Origin: Verrucomicrobiota bacterium | GTDB taxonomy: Bacteria; Verrucomicrobiota; Verrucomicrobiia; JABWAM01 | DNA: 43,670 nucleotides | Direction: 5' to 3' | Assembly: GCA_013288215.1 (NCBI GenBank) | Contig: JABDCI010000001.1 | Location: 45,473 to 89,142 of the forward strand | Shown: piece after piece, positions 1-9,480 of the stretch | Layout: every line of letters begins with the position of its first letter | Position numbering within the stretch: the stretch's first letter is position 1 | Translations under genes and position numbers: made by a program | Notes under the pieces: generated by a model | The model's input: the letters and a program-made list of their open reading frames with translations, nothing else | What the model was told of the DNA's origin: nothing | Database searches by the model: none

Positions 1-325
1 GTGGTCGCCGCCTTCCACGATGTCAACTCCGTGCAAGCCCTCCTGTCCAAAGACGAGGGAGGCGGACCCGTGCCCAAATGGATCTATTGGTTTATTCCAA
101 ATTCCATGGATTTTCATGTTCAACCCAGCTCCTTCCATTGCTTCTCCCCCTTGGTCCCTCAGCAAGGCCAATTCATGCTCTTGGAATTCATCAAAAATGA
201 CTCCTCTTGCATGCATTACCTCAATGGCCAGCCCCTTGCAGGAGCCGGCAGCCCCTCCATTCCCATCATCAACTCCGACCTGCGCATCGGCCAGGCTGAA
301 AACCACAACTTCTTCAACGGAGATA
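1..325 (+). repeat. Copy 1 of internal LamG-coding duplication (partner 1342-1666)
   Basis: First 109 nt identical to 1342-1450; about 94% identity over about 325 nt by hand count. Confidence 0.9.
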
Positions 326-1761
326 TGGCGGAGGTGCTGATCTACGATCACGCCGTGTCTTCGACAGACCAAGGAACCCTCGAGAGTTACTTGCAATCCA
401 AGTACAGCTTGGGCGGCAGTTCAGGCGGAGCCACCGCCGCTCCTTTGCCTCCTGACATCACTCCTCCCTCGACACCTTCCAATTTGTCGTCGACCATCGT
501 CTCAGCGTCCCAAGTGGATTTGTCCTGGACGGCTTCGAGCGATGATTCAGGTGTCGTGGGATATAAAATTTATCGCAACGGCGCTGAGATCGCGTCGACC
601 TCCAAAACGTCCTATTCAGACAATAGCCTCGTCACCAATATGCCCTTTACGTATACGGTGGCCGCCTTTGACCTGGTCGGAAACCTTTCGGGAGAGGCTC
701 TTCCTCTCACTGTGGTGATCCATGACTATTACAACGGAGTGGCTCCCATCCTGAAGATTGTGAGCGGAGACGGCCAGGTCAGTTCCGCCAATGGCACCTT
801 CCTGCCTCTTGCGCTTGCTGTTCAGGTGAGCTCCACCAATGGCACCCTCCTGGCAAATGCTCCCCTCACATTCACCGTGACCCAGGGCAGTGGTCAATTG
901 GCAGTCTCAACCAATGGAAGCTCTTTGACAACTTCCTTGAACGTGCAAACCAGTTCCAATGGAGTCGCCCAGCTCTTTTTCATGTCGCCTGCGGTGATTC
1001 AAAACACCGATCAGATTACAGCGAGCCCGGTCAGTGTCGCCAATTATTCCACCAAAGCAACCTTTTCAGAAAATGTGGGAGTTTTTGATTTGCCGCAATC
1101 AGGCATGACTCTTTGGTTGAAGTCCGATGATGGGATAACCAAAGACGCTTCGAACATGGTCCATAGTTGGGCTGACCAATCAGGAAATGGATTTAATGCA
1201 GCCCAATCGGATGCGAGCGCCTCTCCTTTGTGGGTCGACAGTGTTGCCAATGGCAAGCCTGTCGTGCGGTTTGACGGCCAAAAGAGCTTTTTAAGCGCAG
1301 GCGACAAGCCGGGCATGGCTTTGACCAACTTCTCCTTCTTTGTGGTCGCCGCCTTCCACGATGTCAACTCCGTGCAAGCCCTCCTGTCCAAAGACGAGGG
1401 AGGCGGACCCGTGCCCAAATGGATCTATTGGTTTATTCCGAATTCCATGGATTTTCATGTTCAACCCGCCACCTTCCATTGCTTCTCCCCATTGGTACCT
1501 AAGCAAGGCCAATTCATGCTCTTGGAGTTCATTAAAAACGATTCCTCTTCCATGCATTACCTCAATGGCCAGCCCATTGCAGGAGCCGGCAATCCCTCCA
1601 TTCCCATCATCAACTCCGACCTGCGCATCGGCCAGGCCGAAGGCCACAACTTCTTCAACGGGGATATTTCAGAGATCTTTATCTATAATCTCGCTCTCCC
1701 TGATCAAGATCGCATCTCCATCGAAAATTACTCGAAAAGTAAATATAACATCGGGCCTTAA
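1..1761 (+). CDS. LamG/concanavalin-like and fibronectin type III domain surface protein (5' truncated by window edge)
   Basis: Open reading frame from the window edge to TAA at 1759-1761; two LamG-like segments (FFNGDMAEVLIYDHAVS / FFNGDISEIFIYNLALP) around an FN3-like segment (PPSTPSNLSSTIVSASQVDLSWTASSDDSGVVGYKIYRNG). Confidence 0.8.
   Translation: MVAAFHDVNSVQALLSKDEGGGPVPKWIYWFIPNSMDFHVQPSSFHCFSPLVPQQGQFMLLEFIKNDSSCMHYLNGQPLAGAGSPSIPIINSDLRIGQAENHNFFNGDMAEVLIYDHAVSSTDQGTLESYLQSKYSLGGSSGGATAAPLPPDITPPSTPSNLSSTIVSASQVDLSWTASSDDSGVVGYKIYRNGAEIASTSKTSYSDNSLVTNMPFTYTVAAFDLVGNLSGEALPLTVVIHDYYNGVAPILKIVSGDGQVSSANGTFLPLALAVQVSSTNGTLLANAPLTFTVTQGSGQLAVSTNGSSLTTSLNVQTSSNGVAQLFFMSPAVIQNTDQITASPVSVANYSTKATFSENVGVFDLPQSGMTLWLKSDDGITKDASNMVHSWADQSGNGFNAAQSDASASPLWVDSVANGKPVVRFDGQKSFLSAGDKPGMALTNFSFFVVAAFHDVNSVQALLSKDEGGGPVPKWIYWFIPNSMDFHVQPATFHCFSPLVPKQGQFMLLEFIKNDSSSMHYLNGQPIAGAGNPSIPIINSDLRIGQAEGHNFFNGDISEIFIYNLALPDQDRISIENYSKSKYNIGP
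1342..1666 (+). repeat. Copy 2 of internal LamG-coding duplication (partner 1-325)
   Basis: Direct visual alignment, constant offset of 1341 nt, no indels. Confidence 0.9.
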
Positions 1762-1781
1762 GCACCCATGGACGTAAATAA

Positions 1782-1807
1782 TGTGACGAATTTTCGTCGC
1801 ATTTTTT
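1782..1807 (+). terminator. Rho-independent terminator of the LamG gene
   Basis: TGTGACGAA-TT-TTCGTCGCA hairpin followed by TTTTTT, 20 nt after the stop codon. Confidence 0.7.
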
Positions 1808-1961
1808 CTGAGTAAGACGTGATCAACTTGGCGTGTCTTTGATTGCGTACCCTTATGCTATGCCAAGAGCTCTTGCCCTGATTCTTTATTGCGAGGTGTG
1901 CGCTCTGAATCCCGTATTACTTACTAGATGAACGATTTCAACCTGAAATTAAACGATCTAA

Positions 1962-2759
1962 TTACGGCCAAAAATTCAACCGACGACGTGCGGCTGGATA
2001 AGGGGTGCCGGTTTGATCAAAAATCGTGACGGTAGTAAAATCAATATCATCGTTGTAAGGGCCTATCAAGGGACCGCTTCTCCATTCGACGTGTCCATCC
2101 ACATATCCTATATTGCTTCCTTCTCTGTCATGAGGACCGTTCGTAATCCGGGTTCCGACATTCGGTCCGTAGACAGGGCCAATAGTAATATTTCCGGTTC
2201 CTGAGATAAAATAGTATGGATCACCAAAATTGACCGAAATCGGATAAAAGCCGCATTGATAGGAAGGGTAGGCACATTCCGTAACCAAGATGGTATCCAC
2301 CGGCATACTTGTGTTCAGACACATCTGAAATCCGTAATGTGAAACGGATTGAATCAGTTTTCCCCAAGGCTGCACCTGATTGGGCATGGGAGTGGAATCG
2401 CCGACATACTGACTATAAAGTGTCTGATTTAGCCAGGATGGACAATACAATATCGATGTGGACGCGAGGTAATTGCTGAGCACCTCGAAAGGATGAGGCC
2501 AGTTTGGATTTCCCAGCTCGCAACTCCATTGGCCTCCGGAATAATCCATGTAGTTGTAATTTGCTAAAAATTTTCCCTTGTTGTCATTCGCGTAAACATA
2601 CATACCAAGACATATTTGACGCACGTTGCTAGAACACTTCGCCCGCCTTGCAAATTCCCTGCTTTTAGCCAAAGCGGGCAGCAGAAGCGAAATAAGGACC
2701 AAAATAATCGCAATGACTACAAGCAGTTCAACCATCGTGAATGCTATGATGTTGTTCAA
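1962..2759 (-). CDS. Prepilin-type N-terminal methylation domain protein (DUF1559/H-X9-DG-like)
   Basis: AFTMVELLVVIAIILVLISLLLPALAKSREFARRAKCSSNVRQICLGMYVYANDNKG and a C-terminal NIGYVDGHVEWR motif; start uncertain (TTG at 2759 suggested; the upstream part of the 393-aa ORF overlaps transposase-like debris). Confidence 0.75.
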   Translation of the reverse strand: MNNIIAFTMVELLVVIAIILVLISLLLPALAKSREFARRAKCSSNVRQICLGMYVYANDNKGKFLANYNYMDYSGGQWSCELGNPNWPHPFEVLSNYLASTSILYCPSWLNQTLYSQYVGDSTPMPNQVQPWGKLIQSVSHYGFQMCLNTSMPVDTILVTECAYPSYQCGFYPISVNFGDPYYFISGTGNITIGPVYGPNVGTRITNGPHDREGSNIGYVDGHVEWRSGPLIGPYNDDIDFTTVTIFDQTGTPYPAARRRLNFWP

Positions 2760-2904
2760 AGAAGGTTTTAACCCCTTGTAACGAGGAAAAAACGATGCGA
2801 ACAAACATTTCGACGAAGTACCGCAATTAGATACGGGACTATTTTGACTCTGGAGACCGCATGAAGCAAATCTCCTAACAAAGACTTTCCCTTTTTCGAC
2901 AAGT

Positions 2905-3030
2905 TCTCCAGCAAGCCGCTTGGGCGGCATTCGTACCCGTCCCGAAGTCCGAGATGTCTTCATGCGCATTAGCGAACAGGCCGGAGCCAAAAAGATCGCC
3001 ACGGCTTTGGCCCGCAAGCTTCTCAAATGA
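2905..3030 (+). pseudogene. Possible C-terminal remnant of an IS110/IS116-type transposase
   Basis: Two plus-strand frames read RQVLQQAAWAAFV then RTRPEVRDVFMRISEQAGAKKIATALARKLLK*, resembling the C-terminal Transposase_20 region with a frameshift; no start or catalytic domain. Confidence 0.4.
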
Positions 3031-3228
3031 TTTCCATTGAATGGAGCATGATAAATGCCAATGAGCCAGACAGATGAATGAGGTGTCGTTGCCGCTGAAC
3101 CTTTATAAATAGCTAGAAACATTACCCATTCCAATGAAGTCAATATTAATATTATTCACTACTCCTGCCATTAGATCGGCATCTTTTTTACAGGGGCCGT
3201 TGTTGCCTCCGACCACAATCTGGCAACT

Positions 3229-3448
3229 TGCATCCGAAGAGATTTGCAAATAGCCCACTCTGGCACGCAACTCTTTGAGCAGCCGGTACTCCGCGAGTTT
3301 TTCCGGTTTTTGTTTCCAACGAGCGACGAAACTGCTTGCCACCATATTTCAGTAAGGCATAGTAGTCGGCTGATGATTCAAGCCGATAAAGATTTTCTGC
3401 GACTTTGCAAAACACGAGTTGAACAGGCGTCCGAGAAGTGTTTTGCAC
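3229..3448 (-). pseudogene. Possible frameshifted N-terminal fragment of a tyrosine recombinase/integrase
   Basis: NLYRLESSADYYALLKYGGKQFRRSLETK in one frame continuing as PEKLAEYRLLKELRARVGYLQISSDA in another, like the integrase arm/core-binding region; no catalytic domain. Confidence 0.45.
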
Positions 3449-3558
3449 TGCCTTTTCATGCGCGAAAACTTTATTTCACAGAAGGGTGACAAGTTAAGGT
3501 TGCAAGTCGGCCGTCTCAGCGGATTTTAATGCTGTAAGCACTTCATTTACAGCAACTT

Positions 3559-3634
3559 GGGTTGGTAGCTCAGCTGGTAGAGCAGTGCCCTTTTAAGGCA
3601 TTGGTCCTGGGTTCGAGTCCCAGCCAACCCACCA
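3559..3634 (+). tRNA. tRNA-Lys (anticodon TTT), CCA encoded
   Basis: Acceptor GGGTTGG/CCAACCC, D-arm GCTC/GAGC, anticodon loop CTTTTAA, T-arm CTGGG-TTCGAGT-CCCAG, discriminator A then CCA. Confidence 0.97.
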
Positions 3635-3855
3635 CCTGTGGACTCTGAGCTCTTCGGCTCTTCATAAGGCAAAACAGAGCATCAACAAGTTCAAAAGAAT
3701 GATGTTTGCAAGTGTGTCCAAGATTTATCAAAAACATGTGTCCGTCCGCGTCAGGCACGAAAGGTGTATAAGTCTGATCAGAAATGGGCTGGCAAATAAT
3801 CATCATTGTTAATTTCGGGAATTACCTACTTAACACACACTCATTTTCATACATT

Positions 3856-6800
3856 TCATAAATTTGTGGTGACTACGTTAATCACAATAAGTGTGATATC
3901 ATCATATTGTTCGGTGTTGCCCATGAAAGCGTAGATGTCATCGCGAATGCCCTCCACCACCCGGTTCAGGGGTTTTTTTCCGTGCTGGGCTACGGATAGT
4001 CTCAACCGCTCCAATCCAAACTGCTCGTCATGCTCGTTTGGAGCTTCTGTCACGCCATCAGTGAATAGAATAATCTTATCCCCAGGCTCCACAGGAAGAG
4101 TTTTCTCCTGGGTTCGTTCATCCATAACAGGCAAAAGGCCCAAAGCTGTCCCACCACACTTCACGATTTCGATTTGCTGCGTCTGGGCACGATAAACGAG
4201 AAATTCTCCCTGGCCAGCGCCACAATAAATAAGAGACCGGTTTGTGGGATCCCATTGGAGATAAAGCAGGCTGATAAAGGTACCGAAGCTCATTTGTCCA
4301 TGCAGGATCCGGTTTGCTTTGACGAGGATTTCCTTGAGACCGATCGGTTCTTGAGAAAGTGTCATTAAGGTTGTCTTGACCATCGCCATGTTGAGCCCGG
4401 CACCCACGCCCTTTCCAGTCACATCGCCAATCACCACGCCCAGCCGACTCTCCCCTGTCTCCGATGGTCGTAAAAGATAATCGTAATAATCGCCGCCAAT
4501 TTCTCGAGCAGGCTGCATATAAGCTGCAACTTGCAACCCTTTCGTTTGTGGCGCTTGTTTGGGTTGAAAGCCCCGCTGAATTTCTTGTCCGAGCTTCATT
4601 TCCTGCTTGAGCCGGTCTTGTTCAACCAGCCCTTGCACCAGATGCGCATTCTCAATGGCAACGGTTGCCTGGGTTCCGAATGATTTCATCAACTCCAGCT
4701 CTTCCTCGCCAAACATGCCTTCGGCAAGGTGATTATCCAGATAAAGAATGCCCAATACCTTCTCTTTCGTTCGCAGCAAAACCCCCATGGCCTGTTTCAC
4801 CCCGTAAAGGCTCAGTTCCGAACCAATCTTTCCGCCGTCCTTCGCCCCGGCAATCATGGCTTCTTGGCGACTTCGCACGGTTTCAATCAACGACAGGCTA
4901 ATCCCACAGCCTTCAAAACTAAACGCTTGCTTGCGCAATTTCTCGTCCAAACCTCGCCCCACTTTAAGTTCCAGTTTATCGTCTTTTTCAGAATTCAGAA
5001 GAATGAATCCACGTTCGGAACCTGTTACTTTCATCGCGTAAACCACAATCCGTTTCAGTAAATCCTCCTGATCGAAGACGGACCCAATCGCCTGCGTCAC
5101 CGCTAAAAGCGAATTAAGATGCCGCCGCAATGTAAGCGTTTCGCGGGAATCGATATCCATTTTCCACGATCCGGTTTTTTTCAGGAGTTCAATCGTCTCT
5201 TTAAGATCCTTCATCGCATCGGTGCGGGCAAAGAGGTCCTTTGCTTCGACAAGACATTCCTGTGCTTTGGGATCGTGCGGATCTTTTTGCAAGCGCCGCT
5301 TCGCCATTTCCAAAAGAAGAGAACCGAGTCGATAGGGATTCTCGTGTTCACGCAAATAAAGAACTCCTTCTTCCCAAATGCGAAGAGCGGCTATGTGCCG
5401 CCCTTTCAACCAGAGACACGTACCTTGGACCTGGTGCATCCATCCCACGATGTACTTGTATCGACGCGCACGACGAAAGCCTTGCTTGCAAAACCATTGC
5501 GCTTGCTTGAGATAGAAGGTCGCTGTCTCCTTCTGCAGGCTCGAATCGTGCGTGATTGTTTCAAGATAAACCTGTGCACAAATCGGAAACAGTTCAAAAA
5601 TCCAGCACGACATGAGCTGATATTTGGGCAGCAATTCCTCGATCTCACGAACCATCGAGAGCGCTTGAGCATGATTTCCCCGACGAAGATACGCAAAGGC
5701 GAGCGAAGCCAATGCAAATAAAACGTCCGGCATGTCGTTAAGTTGAATGCCAATCCGATGCCCCTCCCGGATCATCTCGATATCCTTGTCACTCACCTCA
5801 CCTTTGGGACCAACGAAAAATCCCATATCGTAATAAGCCCACCCAAGCGGTTGCAGAATATGCGCGTCTTCAGCGACAGCGATGAACTCCCTGTTTTCTT
5901 CAATGCATTTGTTCAAGGGTGTGAACATCCAATTGCACTGGTTGCGAAAGACATACGCCACGCCTAAGTCATAAAACTCGCCAGCGCCTTTCAGCTTCTG
6001 AATGGCTTTTTTGGTATATTCCAGCCCCTGTTTCGGGCGATTCATCACGCGCGCAGTAAAACTCAAAAACGTATAGGCGCGTCCCTCTTGAATCGGATCG
6101 TTAAACTGACGCGCTAGGTGCAAGCCCATCTCAAGATCTCGGAGTGCTTTCCAAAACCACGGAACTCCGTTCCAGACGGGTCCGCTCAGAATGTAATGCC
6201 GTGCAAGCGCAAGTGACGGCGTTCGGTTTTCGAGCAAATTCAGATTATATAGATAATAAAAGAACAGCTTCCGCATGTCGCAAAAGTAATAAATATAGAT
6301 CAGTCGTGACATCATGCGGAACTGCGTCTCCTCGCTCAGTGTTGCCTTGGGAAAGCCTCTCGCCAGCCACGATGGGCGGACGATGTGATAGAGCTGCTTG
6401 ATAAGCTCGATGAACGTGCGCCAAGCTAGACCCATTTTCCCATGGGGCAGCGACAGTCCCAAGGCCCGCAGGGCATTTTCGATGAGCAAAGTGGACATCG
6501 CCGGCTCACCCTTTTCAAAATAGGAATCAGCCAGCTTGGCGAGGACTTTCGCAAGATGAAGCGAATCCTTCTTTGAAACCAATTCCTCACATCGGCGCAA
6601 CGCTTTGATGGCGGGGTCGAACTTTCCTGAAAGTCGATATAACTCGCCAAGTTGTTCCAGTATGTCGATGTATTCCGCTCCATCTGTAAGACCTTGCGCT
6701 TCCAAAATCTTGCGCGCATTTTCATAAAGATTTATGGCCAGCGCGTTTGCCAGCGCATCGGCAGATCGTTTGGCGGCCTTGAGCGAATAAACCAGCGCTT

Positions 6801-8976
6801 TATTCTGGACACCAGCCTTCGTGTAATGATGCGCAAGGTCGTAGATAACGGAACCGACCGCCTCAGGATGCATGCGTTCCAACGCTTGCGCGATTTGATG
6901 ATGAAGCCCCACCGCTTCGCTATCGTTCACACGTCGATAAAAGGCTTCGCGGATTCGATCATGGACAAACTGGATGGTCTCATGCGAGCCCAAGTCCCGC
7001 ATTAATATTTGACAGCGAATTCCCGACTCCACAACGCCTAGGAGATCCTCCAGGCTACGCCCTGTCAGGTTGCTGAGAAGTTGTACATCGACCTGGCATC
7101 CAATAACAGCGGCGTAGGAGAGAATTTCAACTTCGCCTTGTGGTAAATCTTTTATCCGGTTGAGAACCGCCTCAACGATATTCTCTGGAAGCGTGAAGCC
7201 TTTCAAAAGCTCTAGGTCGTAACGGTATCGACCCGAGTCAGATTGAATGATCTTCTGCTCGACAAGCGTTCGCAGCAATTCGAGGACGAAAAAGGGATTG
7301 CCACGCGTCCGTGAATAAAGGACTTCAGCCATTGGCGCAATTCTATCAACCGGCTCCAGCAAGACACGGCTGATCATTTCTTCCGTCTGCTTGAGATCAA
7401 AGGGAGGGATGCGAATGTCCTCAAATCTCAATTCCGACTTTTTCAATGTTTCCAGGAAACGACTGAGCGGATGATCGCCATTTATTTCGTTGCTACGATA
7501 AGTGATGATGACACACATGGCTCGTTCTTTGAGCTTCGTGGCGACCCGTTGGAGAAGTTCGATCGTTCCTTCATCCGACCATTGCAAGTCTTCGAGCAAC
7601 ATCACGACGGGTTGGCTGTCTCTCCCAAGTTCTGAAAGAAAATTGGCGGCCGTGACAAGAAAGCGCACCTGTTGTTTCTCCGACTCAAGTTCCGCGAGTT
7701 CCGCAGGTTCGCCAAGCAACACTTTAATTCGCGGAGTGAGCTTGACGATTTCATTGCCCAGATCTCCTACTGTTTGCTTCAAATGATCGATACACTTTTC
7801 CCGATCCGCGGGATTGAGACGTCGAACCTTCTCCACATAACTTTCAAGCGCGGTGGAGAGTGCTTTGAAAGGACTACCGGACTCGTACTGATAGCATTTA
7901 CCACTGATAAAGAGCCCACCAAGCCGATGCACGTCAGCACGAAGTTCATTAAGCATGCGCGTTTTACCTGAGCCAGGCTCGCCGGAAATAAAACAAATGC
8001 TCCCCTTATTCTTTTTGAGCTCCCAAAGGCGCGACCTTAGACGATCGAGTTCCGCCTCGCGTCCAATAAGCCGCGTCGCAAAGCTCAGTTTGAGTGCCCG
8101 ATCATTTCTGCCTACTTCAAACTCGATTTGAGGGACTCCCTCTTTCTGCATCCGCTGATATTCGTCCAGATCTGCACTCAACCCTGCAAGAGTTTGGTAG
8201 CGATCTTCGGGATCTTTGGCGATTAGCTTGAAAACGATTCTTTCGAGAATTTCGGTAACTGCCGTATTTCGGTCGTGCAGCCGTGCAGGCTCATGTGCAA
8301 TGTGCTCTGAAATAAGCTCGTTGATATCTTCTGATTCATATGGGGGAGCACCCACCAAAAGTTCATAAAAAAGAATTCCCAAGGAATAAATATCCGAACG
8401 GGCATCAATCGGTTTTCTAAGAATGCCGGATTGCTCGGGCGCCAAATATCCAAAAATGCGTCGTATATCTTTTTTCGTGTGAATGTGAGTCAGATCGAGA
8501 AGCAGTCCGAGTCCGAAATTAGTCACCTTCACAATGGGGGTTTTATCATTGAACCTGATGAGGACGCTCTCGGGATTGAGTAGGCCATGGAGAATTCCAT
8601 GCTGGTGGGCCATGTCCAGTCCGCGAGATAGCGCTTGTACCGTGCACAGCGAACGCTCAACGCTCCAGGTGCCAGCTTGCATATTTGAGAGAAGTTCGCA
8701 CTTCTCCCACTGGGTCACCACATAGTCACGGCCGTTGCATTCGACATAATCGTAAATCGTACAAAGTTCCGGATGCCGAATCCCCACAAGTTCCCGCATG
8801 AGCTTGCGATAACGATAAAGTCCCTCAGAAGAATGCTGGCATACATCGGCCTTGAGCAGCTTCACCATAACCATCCGGTCTTCCTGACGATCACGACCCT
8901 TGAACTCCTGGCTTACAAGATCTTCACCAATCATTTCGCCCAATTCGTAACGCTGCAAAATCTGTTCCTTTGACAT
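3856..8976 (-). CDS. Multidomain regulator: kinase-fold (predicted pseudokinase) - STAND/AAA-type ATPase - TPR-like - GAF - SpoIIE/PP2C phosphatase
   Basis: 1706 aa; YLAPEQSGILRKPIDARSDIYSLGILFYELLVG kinase fold; Walker A GEPGSGKT and Walker B VVMLLEDLQWSD; GAF-like LLKRIVVYAMKVTGSERGFILLN; phosphatase motifs GGDYYDYL, GDVTGKGVGAG, LFTDGVTEA, YDDITLIVI. Confidence 0.93.
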   Translation of the reverse strand: MSKEQILQRYELGEMIGEDLVSQEFKGRDRQEDRMVMVKLLKADVCQHSSEGLYRYRKLMRELVGIRHPELCTIYDYVECNGRDYVVTQWEKCELLSNMQAGTWSVERSLCTVQALSRGLDMAHQHGILHGLLNPESVLIRFNDKTPIVKVTNFGLGLLLDLTHIHTKKDIRRIFGYLAPEQSGILRKPIDARSDIYSLGILFYELLVGAPPYESEDINELISEHIAHEPARLHDRNTAVTEILERIVFKLIAKDPEDRYQTLAGLSADLDEYQRMQKEGVPQIEFEVGRNDRALKLSFATRLIGREAELDRLRSRLWELKKNKGSICFISGEPGSGKTRMLNELRADVHRLGGLFISGKCYQYESGSPFKALSTALESYVEKVRRLNPADREKCIDHLKQTVGDLGNEIVKLTPRIKVLLGEPAELAELESEKQQVRFLVTAANFLSELGRDSQPVVMLLEDLQWSDEGTIELLQRVATKLKERAMCVIITYRSNEINGDHPLSRFLETLKKSELRFEDIRIPPFDLKQTEEMISRVLLEPVDRIAPMAEVLYSRTRGNPFFVLELLRTLVEQKIIQSDSGRYRYDLELLKGFTLPENIVEAVLNRIKDLPQGEVEILSYAAVIGCQVDVQLLSNLTGRSLEDLLGVVESGIRCQILMRDLGSHETIQFVHDRIREAFYRRVNDSEAVGLHHQIAQALERMHPEAVGSVIYDLAHHYTKAGVQNKALVYSLKAAKRSADALANALAINLYENARKILEAQGLTDGAEYIDILEQLGELYRLSGKFDPAIKALRRCEELVSKKDSLHLAKVLAKLADSYFEKGEPAMSTLLIENALRALGLSLPHGKMGLAWRTFIELIKQLYHIVRPSWLARGFPKATLSEETQFRMMSRLIYIYYFCDMRKLFFYYLYNLNLLENRTPSLALARHYILSGPVWNGVPWFWKALRDLEMGLHLARQFNDPIQEGRAYTFLSFTARVMNRPKQGLEYTKKAIQKLKGAGEFYDLGVAYVFRNQCNWMFTPLNKCIEENREFIAVAEDAHILQPLGWAYYDMGFFVGPKGEVSDKDIEMIREGHRIGIQLNDMPDVLFALASLAFAYLRRGNHAQALSMVREIEELLPKYQLMSCWIFELFPICAQVYLETITHDSSLQKETATFYLKQAQWFCKQGFRRARRYKYIVGWMHQVQGTCLWLKGRHIAALRIWEEGVLYLREHENPYRLGSLLLEMAKRRLQKDPHDPKAQECLVEAKDLFARTDAMKDLKETIELLKKTGSWKMDIDSRETLTLRRHLNSLLAVTQAIGSVFDQEDLLKRIVVYAMKVTGSERGFILLNSEKDDKLELKVGRGLDEKLRKQAFSFEGCGISLSLIETVRSRQEAMIAGAKDGGKIGSELSLYGVKQAMGVLLRTKEKVLGILYLDNHLAEGMFGEEELELMKSFGTQATVAIENAHLVQGLVEQDRLKQEMKLGQEIQRGFQPKQAPQTKGLQVAAYMQPAREIGGDYYDYLLRPSETGESRLGVVIGDVTGKGVGAGLNMAMVKTTLMTLSQEPIGLKEILVKANRILHGQMSFGTFISLLYLQWDPTNRSLIYCGAGQGEFLVYRAQTQQIEIVKCGGTALGLLPVMDERTQEKTLPVEPGDKIILFTDGVTEAPNEHDEQFGLERLRLSVAQHGKKPLNRVVEGIRDDIYAFMGNTEQYDDITLIVINVVTTNL

Positions 8977-9480
8977 GTCGAGTTGCCTCTTTATACCGAA
9001 GCCAAGAGATCAAATTAATTTCGGCTCATTTTTCAGGAAAAAGTCTTTCATTGGTGTCACTTAAAATCCGTGGCGTGTCCGGACTGCCAAGCCACTTCCA
9101 TCTCTCGGGGCAGCTTCGAAGTCTTCACTATCATAATTTTGAGCTTCACCCATTTTCTGGAGCATTTGAGAAGGACTCGTTTAGACAAATTCCTTAAATC
9201 CCATCTAGACCAATTGGGAAGGGAGGTGCCATCCAATGATGCTCACCTATTCTCCAGTGAATGAGGGAAGCCGTCAACATGACTGTTCCTCAGTCTCAGA
9301 TAAAGTCCGAACAAGCGACATTTTTTTCCGTTTTGGCTAAATCCAAGGCAGCAAAGCAATGATAATATTTTCAGAATTCGATTACATCATTTTACAATTA
9401 AACCTTTGATATTTCAACATCATGTTTGGACGTTACGGGGGGTTCAGCGGAACCCGAGAACTTCGATGCACCTTCGCAAA

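Noticed and set aside
20-340. Alternative-frame ORFs in both LamG copies (20-340 and 1340-1777)
   Set aside because: They appear twice only because the DNA is duplicated; the LamG frame explains the sequence
2760-3143. N-terminal extension of the 393-aa prepilin-type ORF
   Set aside because: Prepilin leader should sit close to the start; the extension overlaps transposase-like debris on the other strand and lacks family resemblance
3570-3806. 78-aa minus-strand ORF (VGWLGLEPRTNALKGHCSTS)
   Set aside because: Antisense translation of tRNA-Lys; a well-known spurious ORF type
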